Notes under the pieces: generated by a model
Database searches by the model: none
What the model was told of the DNA's origin: nothing
The model's input: the letters and a program-made list of their open reading frames with translations, nothing else
From: CALFVT01 sp039989855
GTDB lineage: Bacteria; Pseudomonadota; Alphaproteobacteria; Caulobacterales; Maricaulaceae
Reading direction: 5' to 3'
Assembly (NCBI GenBank): GCA_039989855.1
Contig: JBDXGZ010000017.1
Span: 62,001 to 126,000 of the forward strand
DNA length: 64,000 nt
Made by a program: the position numbers and the translations under genes
Shown here: positions 33,831 through 43,032 of the stretch, piece by piece
Layout: every line of letters starts with the position of its first letter
Numbering within the stretch: position 1 is the stretch's first letter

Positions 33831-34905
33831 TCCGAAAAGATTGCTTCTGGCGGCAGGGGGCACGGGAGGACATATGTTCCCCGCGCAAGCCCTTGCTGAA
33901 GAGATGCTCAAAGCCGGGTGGGAGACCGCGCTGATTACGGACGTGCGCGGAGAGAAACTAGCGGGAAAATTTCCGAAGGGGCCACGTTTGACGATTGCTG
34001 CGGCCAGTATAAATCCGAAACGGCCCCTTGTGGCGGTGAAGGGCGTACTGACAATTTTAAAAGGCATGCGTCAATCCAAAGTCTTTATCAAAGACTGGCA
34101 GCCCGACGTGGTTGCAGGCTTTGGTGGCTACCCTGCTTTTCCTGCGGTGAAAGTCGCGCAGGGCCAAAATATACCAACATTACTCCATGAGCAAAATGCC
34201 GTCCTTGGCCGTGTGAACCGTGCCCTATCCAAAGGCGCGAATGTTCTGGCCTGTGGGTTTGAAAGATTAGAGAAATGCTCTGTTCGCGATAAGTTGATCG
34301 TGACGGGTAATCCGCTGCGGCAACAAATTACGGACGCGGTTCCGAGCGATTACGCCGTGCCGTCAGGTAAGATCAATATTCTGATTGTTGGCGGCTCTCT
34401 AGGGGCGAAATTGATTAGCGAAACCGTGCCTTTAGCCTTAGCGCAACTGCCGCAAGATATTCGTGCGCGCTTGTACGTTGTGCAGCAAACGCGCAAAGAC
34501 AGTCTTGAATTGGCGACAAGGATATATTCTGAGGCAGGCATAAACGCCCACTGCGAAACATTCTTTTATAATATCGAAACAGAACTGGCCAAAGCGCACT
34601 ACATTATTGGTCGGGCAGGGGCGTCTTCGGTCTCGGAAATTGCGATGATGGGCAAGCCGTCCTTATTTGTTCCGCTCGGAATTGCGATGGATGACCACCA
34701 GACAATGAACGCTCAATCATTGAAAGACCTTGATGCTGCCGATATTTTGCCAGAAACACAGTTTACGCCAGAGGCTATCGCCCATATTTTAAATGCGAGG
34801 CTAAATGATTCTCACTGGCTTAAACAGGCAGCAAACGCCGCAAGGCGCGCCGCAAAACCGAATGCTGCCGCCCATCTCGCCCAACTGGTCAAAGAGTTGG
34901 CGTAA
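33820..34905 (+). CDS. murG: Lipid II synthase MurG (UDP-GlcNAc transferase)
   Basis: 361 residues, a GT-B glycosyltransferase at the inner face of the membrane that adds GlcNAc to lipid I. The first glycine-rich loop is AAGGTGGHMFPAQALAEEM, then GFGGYPAFPAVKVAQ and HEQNAVLGRVNRAL; the second loop is VGGSLGAKLIS and the donor-binding region GRAGASSVSEIAMMGKPSLFVPLGIAMDDHQTMNA. All are diagnostic. It overlaps ftsW at its start, and murC begins 19 bases after its stop. Confidence 0.97.
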   Translation: MASNPKRLLLAAGGTGGHMFPAQALAEEMLKAGWETALITDVRGEKLAGKFPKGPRLTIAAASINPKRPLVAVKGVLTILKGMRQSKVFIKDWQPDVVAGFGGYPAFPAVKVAQGQNIPTLLHEQNAVLGRVNRALSKGANVLACGFERLEKCSVRDKLIVTGNPLRQQITDAVPSDYAVPSGKINILIVGGSLGAKLISETVPLALAQLPQDIRARLYVVQQTRKDSLELATRIYSEAGINAHCETFFYNIETELAKAHYIIGRAGASSVSEIAMMGKPSLFVPLGIAMDDHQTMNAQSLKDLDAADILPETQFTPEAIAHILNARLNDSHWLKQAANAARRAAKPNAAAHLAQLVKELA

Positions 34906-34924
34906 AACTGATAAGGCGTCACTT

Positions 34925-36376
34925 ATGACGAATGATACCGTGTCGCGTAAAAGCTCGCCTCATTCCAATACGGCCCTGGCCACCAAGGTTCCGTTTGATA
35001 TCGGCCCAATTCACTTTGTTGGTATTGGCGGCATCGGTATGAGCGGTATTGCTGAGGTTCTGCTCAATTTGGGCTATGAGGTGCAAGGCTCTGATATGCG
35101 TGAGAACCCGAATGTGGTTCGGCTTCGCAAGGCAGGCGCTAAAATCTTCATCGGGCAAAAGGCCGAGCAAGTGACGGGTTCGGGGGCGATTGTTATGTCT
35201 ACCGCTATACCGCTTGATAATGTTGAAATCGTCGAAGGTAAGCGACTGCAAATTCCGATTGTGCGCCGCGCGGAAATGCTCGCAGAATTGATGCGCCTCA
35301 AATGGGCGGTAGGCGTTGCGGGAACCCACGGCAAGACGACGACCACGACGATGATCTCAGCACTCCTTGAAGGCGGCTCCCTTGACCCAACTGTGATTAA
35401 CGGTGGCATAATCAATGCTTACGGCTCCAATGCCAAAATGGGCCTTGGGGATTGGATGGTCGTTGAAGCGGATGAAAGCGACGGAACCTTCCTAAAGCTA
35501 TTTCCGACCGTGGCAGTCGTCACAAATATCGACCCAGAGCATATGGAGCATTACGGAGATTTTGACACGCTCCGTGCGGCCTTTGATACTTTCGTTGAGA
35601 ACTTACCGTTTTACGGTTTTGCCGTGCTGTGTATTGACCACCCCGAAGTGCAAGCCCTCGTTAGCCGCGTGACAGATCGCCGCCTGATTACCTACGGCTT
35701 TAATCCGCAAGCAGATGTTCGCGCGGAGAACCTTAAGCTCGAACCCGCAGGGTCACGCTTTGACGTGGTCTTCCGCACGGCTGCTGGCGATGAAACGATT
35801 TGGGAAAACATGTTCCTCCCGATGGCGGGCAAGCATAATACGCAAAACATGCTCTCGGCCATTGCGGTCGCGCGGGAGTTAGGTCTTGGTGAAGATAATG
35901 TCCGCGAGAGCCTCAGAAATTTCGAAGGGGTTAAGCGCCGCTTCACCCATGTTGGCCATTGGAACGGTGTCGATATTATTGACGACTATGGTCATCACCC
36001 TGTGGAAATTGCGGCAGTACTTCAAGCCGCGCGTCAAGTCGCTAAGGGCCGTGTTCACGCGGTGGTTCAACCGCACAGATATAGCCGCCTAAAAGATTTA
36101 TTTGACGGGTTCTGCCAATGTTTCAATGATGCGGATTTCGTCTATGTCACGGATGTTTACGCAGCAGGGGAAGCGCCGATTGAAAATATCGATGGGCCTG
36201 CACTAAACGCAGGTATTCGGGCCCATGGTCACCGCAATGTGGAAGATACTTCAAAAGACACGCTCGCCGCTGATTTAAAAGCAAACCTTGAGCCTGATGA
36301 CCTCGTCGTCTTTCTCGGGGCAGGGGATATTACCTATTGGGCGGCTGACTTGGCTGATCAATTGGCGAAAATATAA
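34925..36376 (+). CDS. murC: UDP-MurNAc:L-alanine ligase
   Basis: 483 residues from ATG 34925, which has an AAGG upstream. A longer frame back to 34805 would lie inside murG and is rejected. MurC adds the first amino acid of the stem peptide. HFVGIGGIGMSGIAEVL is the UDP-binding loop, VAGTHGKTTTTTM the ATP loop, VEADESDGTFLKL and NIDPEHMEHYGDF central motifs, and DDYGHHPVEI the C-terminal signature. A hydrophilic extension of about 25 residues precedes the conserved start. murB follows two bases later. Confidence 0.97.
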   Translation: MTNDTVSRKSSPHSNTALATKVPFDIGPIHFVGIGGIGMSGIAEVLLNLGYEVQGSDMRENPNVVRLRKAGAKIFIGQKAEQVTGSGAIVMSTAIPLDNVEIVEGKRLQIPIVRRAEMLAELMRLKWAVGVAGTHGKTTTTTMISALLEGGSLDPTVINGGIINAYGSNAKMGLGDWMVVEADESDGTFLKLFPTVAVVTNIDPEHMEHYGDFDTLRAAFDTFVENLPFYGFAVLCIDHPEVQALVSRVTDRRLITYGFNPQADVRAENLKLEPAGSRFDVVFRTAAGDETIWENMFLPMAGKHNTQNMLSAIAVARELGLGEDNVRESLRNFEGVKRRFTHVGHWNGVDIIDDYGHHPVEIAAVLQAARQVAKGRVHAVVQPHRYSRLKDLFDGFCQCFNDADFVYVTDVYAAGEAPIENIDGPALNAGIRAHGHRNVEDTSKDTLAADLKANLEPDDLVVFLGAGDITYWAADLADQLAKI

Positions 36377-36378
36377 CA

Positions 36379-37299
36379 GTGACACAGATTAAGATATCCG
36401 ATTTGCCATCTATTCGCGGCGTTTTAAAAGAGAACGTTCCGCTTGCGCCCTATACGTGGTTGCGGGTTGGCGGCGCGGCGGATGTGTTTTTCATGCCGAA
36501 AGACGAAGCGGATTTGGCGCATTTCCTCAGCTCGACGCCAGACGAAATTCCTGTGCATATTCTCGGCGCGGCGTCTAACACGCTTGTGCGTGACGGCGGC
36601 GTTGAAGGCGTCGTTATTCGGCTTGGGCCTGCGTTTGGAACGATTGAAAAGCTATCTCCAACGCGCCTTAAAGCAGGGGCGGCTGTGCTTGATAAAAAAC
36701 TTGCCAACCATGCGGCCAAGCAAGGCATAGGCGGGCTTGAGTTTTTCGCCGGCATTCCGGGAACGATTGGCGGTGCGCTGCGTATGAATGCAGGGTGCTA
36801 CGGCGGCGAAACCAAAGACGTTGTAAAGACCATCCATGCGCTTGACCGCACGGGGCGGTTGCGAGTGATGGACGCTTCAGAGATGGGCTATGCCTATCGT
36901 CATTGCGGCGCGGAGGATGATCTTATTTTCGTTGCGGCAGAATTTGAAGGCCATATTGATGAGCCGTCGATTGTAACCTCTCGGATTACTGAAATTACAA
37001 GCCGCCGCGAAGAGAGCCAACCCATTCGAGAAAAGACGGGCGGGTCGACCTTTAAAAATCCAGATCAAACCCAATCGGGTGGACGCGGTGCCTGGCAAGT
37101 GATTGACGCCGCCGGGGGGCGCGGCTTTAAGGTGGGCGGCGCACAAATGAGCGAAAAACATTGTAACTTCATGATCAATATGGGCGATGCGAGCGCGGCT
37201 GACCTAGAAGGTCTTGGTGATACAATCCGCGCTATGGTTAAAGATAATGAAGGCGTTGATCTTCATTGGGAAGTTAAACGCATAGGGCGAACATTATGA
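36379..37299 (+). CDS. murB: UDP-N-acetylenolpyruvoylglucosamine reductase
   Basis: 306 residues from GTG 36379. It reduces UDP-GlcNAc-enolpyruvate, the product of MurA (43.3 kb), to UDP-MurNAc with NADPH and bound FAD. APYTWLRVGGAADVFFMP and LGAASNTLVRDGG are the FAD-binding motifs; GIPGTIGGALRMNAGCYGGE is the family signature, and GSTFKNPD contains the catalytic Ser. The short MurB type fits alphaproteobacteria, where murB sits between murC and ddl as here. The stop overlaps ddl (ATGA). Confidence 0.97.
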   Translation: MTQIKISDLPSIRGVLKENVPLAPYTWLRVGGAADVFFMPKDEADLAHFLSSTPDEIPVHILGAASNTLVRDGGVEGVVIRLGPAFGTIEKLSPTRLKAGAAVLDKKLANHAAKQGIGGLEFFAGIPGTIGGALRMNAGCYGGETKDVVKTIHALDRTGRLRVMDASEMGYAYRHCGAEDDLIFVAAEFEGHIDEPSIVTSRITEITSRREESQPIREKTGGSTFKNPDQTQSGGRGAWQVIDAAGGRGFKVGGAQMSEKHCNFMINMGDASAADLEGLGDTIRAMVKDNEGVDLHWEVKRIGRTL

Positions 37300-38252
37300 C
37301 GGATAAGCTTCATGTGGCCGTCCTTCTGGGCGGGGTATCCTCAGAACGTGATGTGTCACTTGTAAGCGGTAAAGCTTGCGTTGAGGCGCTGCGGCGCGAA
37401 GGTTACCGCGTGAGTGAAATTGATGTGGGCTATAATCTTTGGGAGCAACTCACGCAGGTAAAACCCGATGTAGTGTTTAATGCGCTGCACGGCGATTGGG
37501 GTGAAGATGGCCGCGTGCAAGGCGTCCTCGATATGTTCGGCAAACCCTATACCCACAGCGGCGTCATGGCGTCGGCTTTGGCGATGGATAAGCACCGCGC
37601 GAAATCCGTTCTGCGAGATGCGGGCATTACCGTCCCCGAAGGCGGCATGAGGCGCAGGCTTGATGTAGCCAAAGCTCATCCATTCGCGCCGCCCTATGTG
37701 GTCAAACCCAATGGGCAAGGCTCCAGTGTCGGCGTCTTTATCATTAAATCAGGTGACGCGCCCTTAGCGACGCTCGTTGACGAAACAGATATGGGCGATT
37801 TTGTCATTGTCGAAAAATATGTGCCGGGCCGTGAATTAACGGTGACGGTCATGGGTGAGCGCGCTTTGGCGGTGACAGAAATTGTCCCCAACACGGACTG
37901 GTATGATTTTAACGCCAAATATTCTGACGGTGGCTCCTATCATGTTGTTCCAGCTGAAATTCCTGTGGAGGCGACGAAACTGTGCCTAGAGTGGGCTTTA
38001 AAGGCTCATAATGCCCTCGGATGCCGCGGCGTTAGCCGTGCAGATTTCAGATTTGATGATGTTACTGAAAATTTAACAGACATTGTAAACAAAATGGTAA
38101 TGCTTGAGGTGAATACTCAGCCTGGAATGACACCGACGTCACTAGCTCCTGAACAAGCCGCTCATTGCGGTATCGAGTTTGACGGTTTGTGTCGATGGAT
38201 GGTTGAGGATGCTTCATGGCCGAGACAAAGCGCGGACAATACCAACGGGTAA
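37296..38252 (+). CDS. ddl: D-alanine-D-alanine ligase
   Basis: 318 residues with an ATP-grasp fold. It joins two D-Ala, the substrate of MurF. VLLGGVSSERDVSLVSG opens the protein; NALHGDWGEDGRVQGVLDMFGKPYTHSGVMASALAMDK, VVKPNGQGSSVGV, VEKYVPGRELTVTVMG and EVNTQPGMTPTSLAPEQA are the ATP-grasp and metal-binding motifs, with Glu and Asn as metal ligands. It overlaps the following ftsQ by 37 bases, the largest overlap in the cluster. Confidence 0.97.
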   Translation: MTDKLHVAVLLGGVSSERDVSLVSGKACVEALRREGYRVSEIDVGYNLWEQLTQVKPDVVFNALHGDWGEDGRVQGVLDMFGKPYTHSGVMASALAMDKHRAKSVLRDAGITVPEGGMRRRLDVAKAHPFAPPYVVKPNGQGSSVGVFIIKSGDAPLATLVDETDMGDFVIVEKYVPGRELTVTVMGERALAVTEIVPNTDWYDFNAKYSDGGSYHVVPAEIPVEATKLCLEWALKAHNALGCRGVSRADFRFDDVTENLTDIVNKMVMLEVNTQPGMTPTSLAPEQAAHCGIEFDGLCRWMVEDASWPRQSADNTNG

Positions 38253-39076
38253 GCCCGATTAAACCTTCCCTGCGGGGAGCGGGAAACTGGACGCGTGCGC
38301 AATTAAGAGCCGCGAGCTATTCGCGCAAAGCGATGAAACGTTTAGTTTTATCTATTGTGCTGATCTTATCCGCCTTGATTTATGTAGCTCTTTGGATGGG
38401 AGGACACCTCCCTACCGTAAAAAGCAATATTAACAGTTTTACGCAAAACCGCCTTATGTCTATGGGCTTTGTTGTTAAAGATATAGATGTTGTTGGGGAA
38501 GGACGAATTAGAGAACGTGATGTTCGTGCTGTTTTAGGTGTTCATGAAGGTCAATATTTCTTCGAGGCTGACCTGAAAGGGGCGCAAGAGCGTATTAAAG
38601 GTCTGAACTGGGTTGATACGGTCGTGGTTCGCCGTCTTTGGCCGAACAGGATTGTTGTTGAAATCATAGAACGAGATGTTTTTGCCGTCCTGCAGCATAA
38701 TCAACAGCTTTCTCTTATTGATGCGTCAGGGGCTATCATTGAAGATGCTGTTCTTAATAATTTTACACAGCTCCCGCATTTTATAGGCGAGAATATTGGA
38801 GCTGAAGGCCGCGTGCTTTTAGCTGAGCTGTCTCAATACCCTGTCCTTTCGCAGCGCTTCACAACCTTTCGGCGTGTCGGTGAGCGCCGCTGGGACCTCA
38901 TTGATACGGATGCGAATATGGTCGTGAAACTCCCTGTCGGCGATATTAAGCCGTCGCTGAATTATTTAACGCGCTATCATCAAGAGACACAGTGGCTTGA
39001 TCGTCAAATTTCAATTATTGATATGCGCGTTGCAGGGCGAATATCTGTCCGACCTTTGGAAAAGACGCAGAGTTAG
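38216..39076 (+). CDS. ftsQ: Cell division protein FtsQ
   Basis: 286 residues: a basic cytoplasmic N-terminus of about 40 residues, one membrane helix (about residues 43-63, LVLSIVLILSALIYVALWM), then the periplasmic POTRA domain (VVKDIDVVGEGRIRERDVRAVL ... GLNWVDTVVVRRLWPNRIVVEIIERDVFAVL) and the beta domain (WDLIDTDANMVVKLP). It scaffolds FtsL/FtsB at the septum. The start codon at 38216 is 37 bases inside ddl; the first in-frame alternative would remove part of the basic tail. ftsA follows five bases later. Confidence 0.94.
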   Translation: MAETKRGQYQRVSPIKPSLRGAGNWTRAQLRAASYSRKAMKRLVLSIVLILSALIYVALWMGGHLPTVKSNINSFTQNRLMSMGFVVKDIDVVGEGRIRERDVRAVLGVHEGQYFFEADLKGAQERIKGLNWVDTVVVRRLWPNRIVVEIIERDVFAVLQHNQQLSLIDASGAIIEDAVLNNFTQLPHFIGENIGAEGRVLLAELSQYPVLSQRFTTFRRVGERRWDLIDTDANMVVKLPVGDIKPSLNYLTRYHQETQWLDRQISIIDMRVAGRISVRPLEKTQS

Positions 39077-39081
39077 TCTCC

Positions 39082-40356
39082 ATGTTTTCTATTTTTGGCC
39101 CCCCCTCAGATGAAAGAGATATTCGTGCAGTACTCGATATTGGCACGTCTAAGGCTGTGTGCTTGATCGGATGTAAAGAACCCGGATTAGGGGTGCGAAT
39201 TTTAGGATCAGGCCAAGCGCCGATTGACGGGGTTAAGGCGGGGGCTGTTATTGACCTTGAGCGCGCTGAGCAGGGCATATCCAATGCCGTGAGGCGAGCG
39301 GAAAGAATGTCTGGTGTTGCTGTTCGTTCCGTGTCTGTGAATGTATCCAGCCGGTCTTTAAGTTCACATCAGATGGAAGTTGAGACGGCTTTTGCTAGCG
39401 GCGCAGTTGCGGAACGTAATTTGCGGCGACTGAAACAGGAATCCCTTGCCAAGCAAGCGGGGCCAGAAACGGTCATTCTTCACGCTATCCCCTTAGATTG
39501 GAAAGTCGACGAAGAGCGCGGCATTAAAGACCCAATGGGTATGTATGGATCAAAATTGAGCGTTCATATGCACTTTGTGAAGGCCGATATTGGGCCATTA
39601 CGAAACCTCGCGCACTGTATAGAGCGCAGTCATGTTCAAATTGGCGCGGCCCATGCAGCCCCACTGGCTGCGGCGGAAGCTGTCCTTACGGATGATGAAA
39701 AAGATCTGGGCGCAACGGTGATTGATTTAGGCGCTGGCGTTACGTCATATGCCATATACAGGCGCAACCAACTCTTGCATCTGGGCGCGATAGGGCGCGG
39801 AGGAAACAATATAACGCAAGATTTAGCGATTGGTTTATCGACACCGCTAGAGGCAGCTGAACGTATCAAACGAATTTATGGGTCTGCTCTTTTTGGTCTG
39901 GACGATAATCAGCTCATTCCTTGCCCTCCCATTGGGGCGCAAGATCAATTAGCGCATCATTTGAAGGCCTTTGTCGCCGAAATTGTCCGTGCGCAGCTTG
40001 AGCTTATTTTGTCAAAGATTATGGCGCAAATAGAAGAGAGCGGTTTTGAGGCTTATATGGGCAGAAAAATTGTCCTCACAGGCGGGGGAGCCCTTTTGAC
40101 AGGAGTTGCAGAATTTGCGACGGGAACCTTTAATATGCCGGTTCGTATTGGACGTGCACATAGTGTTTTAGGGCTGGAAGAGATTCAGAGTGAGCCTGAT
40201 TTTGCTGTGGCATCTGGATTGATGAAGCTTGATTTCCTAGATCGTGATGAAGCTATTGTTGGTCCACCAGACTTATCAGGACGTCAATTTCGCACTCGCC
40301 GCTATGCTGGAGGGGGCTTAGGGCAGTTCTGGCAGTGGTTACGTGATAATTTTTGA
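39082..40356 (+). CDS. ftsA: Cell division protein FtsA
   Basis: 424 residues of the actin/HSP70 ATPase fold. It tethers FtsZ to the membrane. The phosphate-1 loop is AVLDIGTSKAVCLIG, the 1C insertion follows, phosphate-2 is TVIDLGAGVTSYAIY, and the adenosine motif is VLTGGGALLTGV. The C-terminal helix GGGLGQFWQWLRDNF is amphipathic and would act as the membrane-targeting sequence. It is separated from ftsZ by 86 bases that hold CtrA and GANTC sites, so ftsZ can be transcribed independently. Confidence 0.96.
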   Translation: MFSIFGPPSDERDIRAVLDIGTSKAVCLIGCKEPGLGVRILGSGQAPIDGVKAGAVIDLERAEQGISNAVRRAERMSGVAVRSVSVNVSSRSLSSHQMEVETAFASGAVAERNLRRLKQESLAKQAGPETVILHAIPLDWKVDEERGIKDPMGMYGSKLSVHMHFVKADIGPLRNLAHCIERSHVQIGAAHAAPLAAAEAVLTDDEKDLGATVIDLGAGVTSYAIYRRNQLLHLGAIGRGGNNITQDLAIGLSTPLEAAERIKRIYGSALFGLDDNQLIPCPPIGAQDQLAHHLKAFVAEIVRAQLELILSKIMAQIEESGFEAYMGRKIVLTGGGALLTGVAEFATGTFNMPVRIGRAHSVLGLEEIQSEPDFAVASGLMKLDFLDRDEAIVGPPDLSGRQFRTRRYAGGGLGQFWQWLRDNF

Positions 40357-40372
40357 TTAATTCTGAGTAGAG

Positions 40373-40388
40373 TTAACGCGACATTAAC
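40373..40388. promoter_or_regulatory. CtrA-type binding site upstream of ftsZ
   Basis: TTAACGCGACATTAAC matches TTAA-N7-TTAAC, the consensus for the cell-cycle regulator CtrA, with no mismatch. It ends 55 bases before the ftsZ ATG. In Caulobacter, CtrA represses ftsZ in swarmer cells, so the position is biologically sensible. Confidence 0.75.
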
Positions 40389-40405
40389 TGAAATCACACA
40401 GATTG

Positions 40406-40422
40406 TTAATTATAATTTTAAC
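40406..40422. promoter_or_regulatory. Second, imperfect CtrA-like site
   Basis: TTAA at 40406-40409 and TTAAC at 40418-40422 are separated by eight bases instead of seven. It could be a weak second site or an AT-rich promoter segment. Confidence 0.35.
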
Positions 40423-40431
40423 GGTAGAGTT

Positions 40432-40436
40432 GAGTC
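40432..40436. promoter_or_regulatory. GANTC methylation site in the ftsZ leader
   Basis: GAGTC, six bases before the ftsZ start codon. GANTC is the target of the CcrM cell-cycle methyltransferase, and methylation of GANTC sites in the ftsZ promoter region is known to influence ftsZ expression in Caulobacter. A single pentamer can occur by chance. Confidence 0.4.
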
Positions 40437-40442
40437 CAGTCC

Positions 40443-41930
40443 ATGAGTATCAATATTTCCCTTCCGAAGTCTGTAGAATTAAAGCCTCGTATCGTCGTCA
40501 TTGGTGTTGGTGGGGCTGGCGGTAACGCTGTGAATAATATGATTGCATCAGGACTTGATGGGGTTGAATTCATTGTCGCGAATACGGACGCGCAAGCCCT
40601 AGAGATGTCGAGTGCTTCGAAACGTGTTCAAATGGGAACAAGTATTACCCAAGGATTAGGCGCAGGAATGCGTCCTGATCTTGGTGAAGATTCCGCTGAA
40701 GAAAGCCTTGCCGAAATCATGGAGCACCTTGAAGGTACGCATATGTTATTTGTGGCCGCAGGTATGGGCGGCGGAACGGGTACTGGTGCTGCGCCTGTGA
40801 TTGCACAAGCGGCTCGTGAAAGAGGTATTTTGACGGTTGCTATTGTAACGAAGCCGTTTGAGTTTGAAGGGTCACGCCGCATGAAGCTTGCCAATGAAGG
40901 CGTTGAGAAGCTTTATAATTCTGTTGATACGCTCATTACGATTCCTAATCAGAACCTTTTCCGCGTTGCCACAGACCAAACAACTATGTCGAGTGCTTTT
41001 GCCTTAGCCGACGAAGTTTTACATTCGGGTGTTAAAGGAGTCACAGATTTGATGGTTGTTCCGGGGCTGATAAATCTTGATTTTAACGATGTTCGGACTG
41101 TGATGGACGAAATGGGTAAAGCCATGATGGGTACGGGTGAGGCGACAGGTGATAACCGCGCCGTTGATGCTGCTGAAGGCGCTATTTCGAACCCTCTTCT
41201 TGATGATGTGTCGCTTAGAGGGGCAAAAGGCGTCCTGATTAATATTACAGGTGGCCAAGACCTTACGCTTTATGAAGTGCACGAAGCCGCAACGCTCATT
41301 CGGTCACAAGTTGACGAAGATGCCAATATAATTGTTGGGTCAGCACTGGACCCTGACCTGGATGGAATTATTAGAGTTTCGGTCGTTGCTACAGGTGTTG
41401 AAGCCGGTGCGCAGCAGGCTCCCTTACGACCGACACCGAATTATGTGTCACGCCCTGTGGTTGAGACTGCCGAGTCCGCTCAGCCGTCTCACAAGGCTGC
41501 CCCTCAAGTAACGATACCTGCTGTTGAGGAAGATGTTTTGACGTCTTCTGAGTTAGGGGCAACGATATCAGGAGAACGGTCTCCGTCAGCGCAAATCCCT
41601 CCAATGCCTGCAGCCGAATTTGTTCAACCTTTACCTTTATCTTCACCGCCAATGAAACAGCCTGCTGCACAACCAGTTGTTCAAAAAACTCCCGTTGCAT
41701 CTCAACCTGCGGCGATTGCCCCAACTCCAAGGTCAACACATGACGTGCAGAAAGTTATCAAACGTCCTTTTGGTGAGTTCTTTCGTAAGAAGAAATCGGT
41801 TTCCATTGCACGTGAGTATCAGCCACGCCCTGAGCAACAAATAAAGACTGAAAACACGGGTGATTTGTTTGGAGCTGGTGTTGACGACGAACTTGAGATT
41901 CCAGCCTTTTTACTAAAAGCTCGCTCCTAA
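40443..41930 (+). CDS. ftsZ: Cell division GTPase FtsZ
   Basis: 495 residues. FtsZ polymerises into the Z-ring. GVGGAGGNAVNNMI starts the GTPase domain, the tubulin signature GGGTGTGAAPVIA and the T7-synergy region NLDFNDVRTVM are intact. After about residue 320 there is a disordered linker of some 150 residues rich in Pro, Gln, Ala and Ser, as usual for alphaproteobacterial FtsZ, ending in the conserved C-terminal peptide DDELEIPAFLLKARS that binds FtsA. Expression is probably set by the CtrA and GANTC sites just upstream. A terminator follows at 42018. Confidence 0.98.
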   Translation: MSINISLPKSVELKPRIVVIGVGGAGGNAVNNMIASGLDGVEFIVANTDAQALEMSSASKRVQMGTSITQGLGAGMRPDLGEDSAEESLAEIMEHLEGTHMLFVAAGMGGGTGTGAAPVIAQAARERGILTVAIVTKPFEFEGSRRMKLANEGVEKLYNSVDTLITIPNQNLFRVATDQTTMSSAFALADEVLHSGVKGVTDLMVVPGLINLDFNDVRTVMDEMGKAMMGTGEATGDNRAVDAAEGAISNPLLDDVSLRGAKGVLINITGGQDLTLYEVHEAATLIRSQVDEDANIIVGSALDPDLDGIIRVSVVATGVEAGAQQAPLRPTPNYVSRPVVETAESAQPSHKAAPQVTIPAVEEDVLTSSELGATISGERSPSAQIPPMPAAEFVQPLPLSSPPMKQPAAQPVVQKTPVASQPAAIAPTPRSTHDVQKVIKRPFGEFFRKKKSVSIAREYQPRPEQQIKTENTGDLFGAGVDDELEIPAFLLKARS

Positions 41931-42017
41931 GGCGAGTTGATTAAGGTGAAATCACCAAGCTAACTGCTATTTAATCCAAAATACTGTAAAAAGTAACAAA
42001 CAGTAACATAACGTAAG

Positions 42018-42043
42018 GCGGTTCGGCTTGAGCCGCTTTTTTT
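42018..42043 (+). terminator. Rho-independent terminator after ftsZ
   Basis: GCGGTTC and GAGCCGC (one wobble) form a seven-pair stem around a GGCTT loop, followed by seven T. It overlaps the leader of lpxC, so lpxC may be transcribed from its own promoter or by read-through. A small GGTGA-AA-TCACC hairpin lies at 41945-41956 without a T-run. Confidence 0.8.
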
Positions 42044-42062
42044 ATTGCTCCATAAGGCTTTT

Positions 42063-42974
42063 ATGTTTTTAGTGAAACGACAATCAACGTTAAAGTCAGT
42101 TGCCGTGTTCGCTGGGGTTGAATTGCATGGGGGCAATCACACACGTATTGTGCTGCGCCCTGCACCAGTGGGGACAGGTATCTGCTTTATACGTACGGAC
42201 GTCACAGATCGTGATAATCGCATATTCGTGCGACCAGATGCTGTTCAGAAAGTTGTAAACTGTTCAACGATTGGCAATGCTGCGAATGTTTGTGTCTCTA
42301 CTGTAGAGCATCTTTTAGCTGCTTTAGCCGCGGTTGGTGTTGATAATCTTTACATCGATATTGATGGTGATGAGCTTCCAGCTCTAGACGGTAGTAGTGA
42401 GCCGTTCTTAACCTTGATTGAGAAGGTTGGGATTGAGAAACAGTCGGCGCCACGACGCTATATTGAAATCTTAAAGACCGTATCGGTTACACGGGGGGAC
42501 AGTCGTGCAACAATAGAGCCTCATGATCGGTTAATATTAGACGTCACGATTGATTTTGATGATGCTGCTATCGGTGAGCAATCATTAGTTATTGAGCCTG
42601 ACGTACGCGCGTTCAGGGATAGGCTTGCGTCGGCGCGCACCTTTGCGCGTAAGCATGAAGTTGCAGCTTTACAACAAGCCGGACTGTCGAAGGGTGGGTC
42701 TCTTGATAATGCAGTCATCGTTGACGGCGATAAGGTTCTTAACCCGGGGGGATTGCGATTTGCTGATGAATTTGTCCGCCACAAAGCCTTAGACTTATTG
42801 GGTGATCTTTATATGGCAGGGCCTATTTTAGGGCGCGTTACAACCTATAAAGGTGGTCACGGCCTTAATCATGATCTATTAATGGCGTTAACGGCTGACC
42901 CAGAGGCGTGGCGCTTTACGACATTGAATGAAGACACTCAGACGCAATTGATTGATAGACGGATTTCAGCCTAA
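42063..42974 (+). CDS. lpxC: UDP-3-O-acyl-N-acetylglucosamine deacetylase
   Basis: 303 residues from ATG 42063. LpxC is the zinc deacetylase for the first committed step of lipid A synthesis. Its motifs are in place: STVEHLLAALAAVGVDN (zinc His), LPALDGSSEPF, SARTFARKHEVAALQQAGLSKGGSLDNAVI, FVRHKALDLLGDLY (zinc His and Asp) and YKGGHGLNHDLLMAL (catalytic His). lpxC ends many dcw clusters, as here. The longer frame from TTG 42045 has no support. It follows the ftsZ terminator by 20 bases. Confidence 0.96.
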   Translation: MFLVKRQSTLKSVAVFAGVELHGGNHTRIVLRPAPVGTGICFIRTDVTDRDNRIFVRPDAVQKVVNCSTIGNAANVCVSTVEHLLAALAAVGVDNLYIDIDGDELPALDGSSEPFLTLIEKVGIEKQSAPRRYIEILKTVSVTRGDSRATIEPHDRLILDVTIDFDDAAIGEQSLVIEPDVRAFRDRLASARTFARKHEVAALQQAGLSKGGSLDNAVIVDGDKVLNPGGLRFADEFVRHKALDLLGDLYMAGPILGRVTTYKGGHGLNHDLLMALTADPEAWRFTTLNEDTQTQLIDRRISA

Positions 42975-43032
42975 GCTGCATCCTGATTAATGCTGCCTTT
43001 TCATTTTGAATTTATCTGATACAACACGTTCA

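Noticed and set aside
34805..34924. murC starting inside murG
   Set aside because: The extra 40 residues are a frame-shifted reading of the murG 3' end; ATG 34925 fits homologues.
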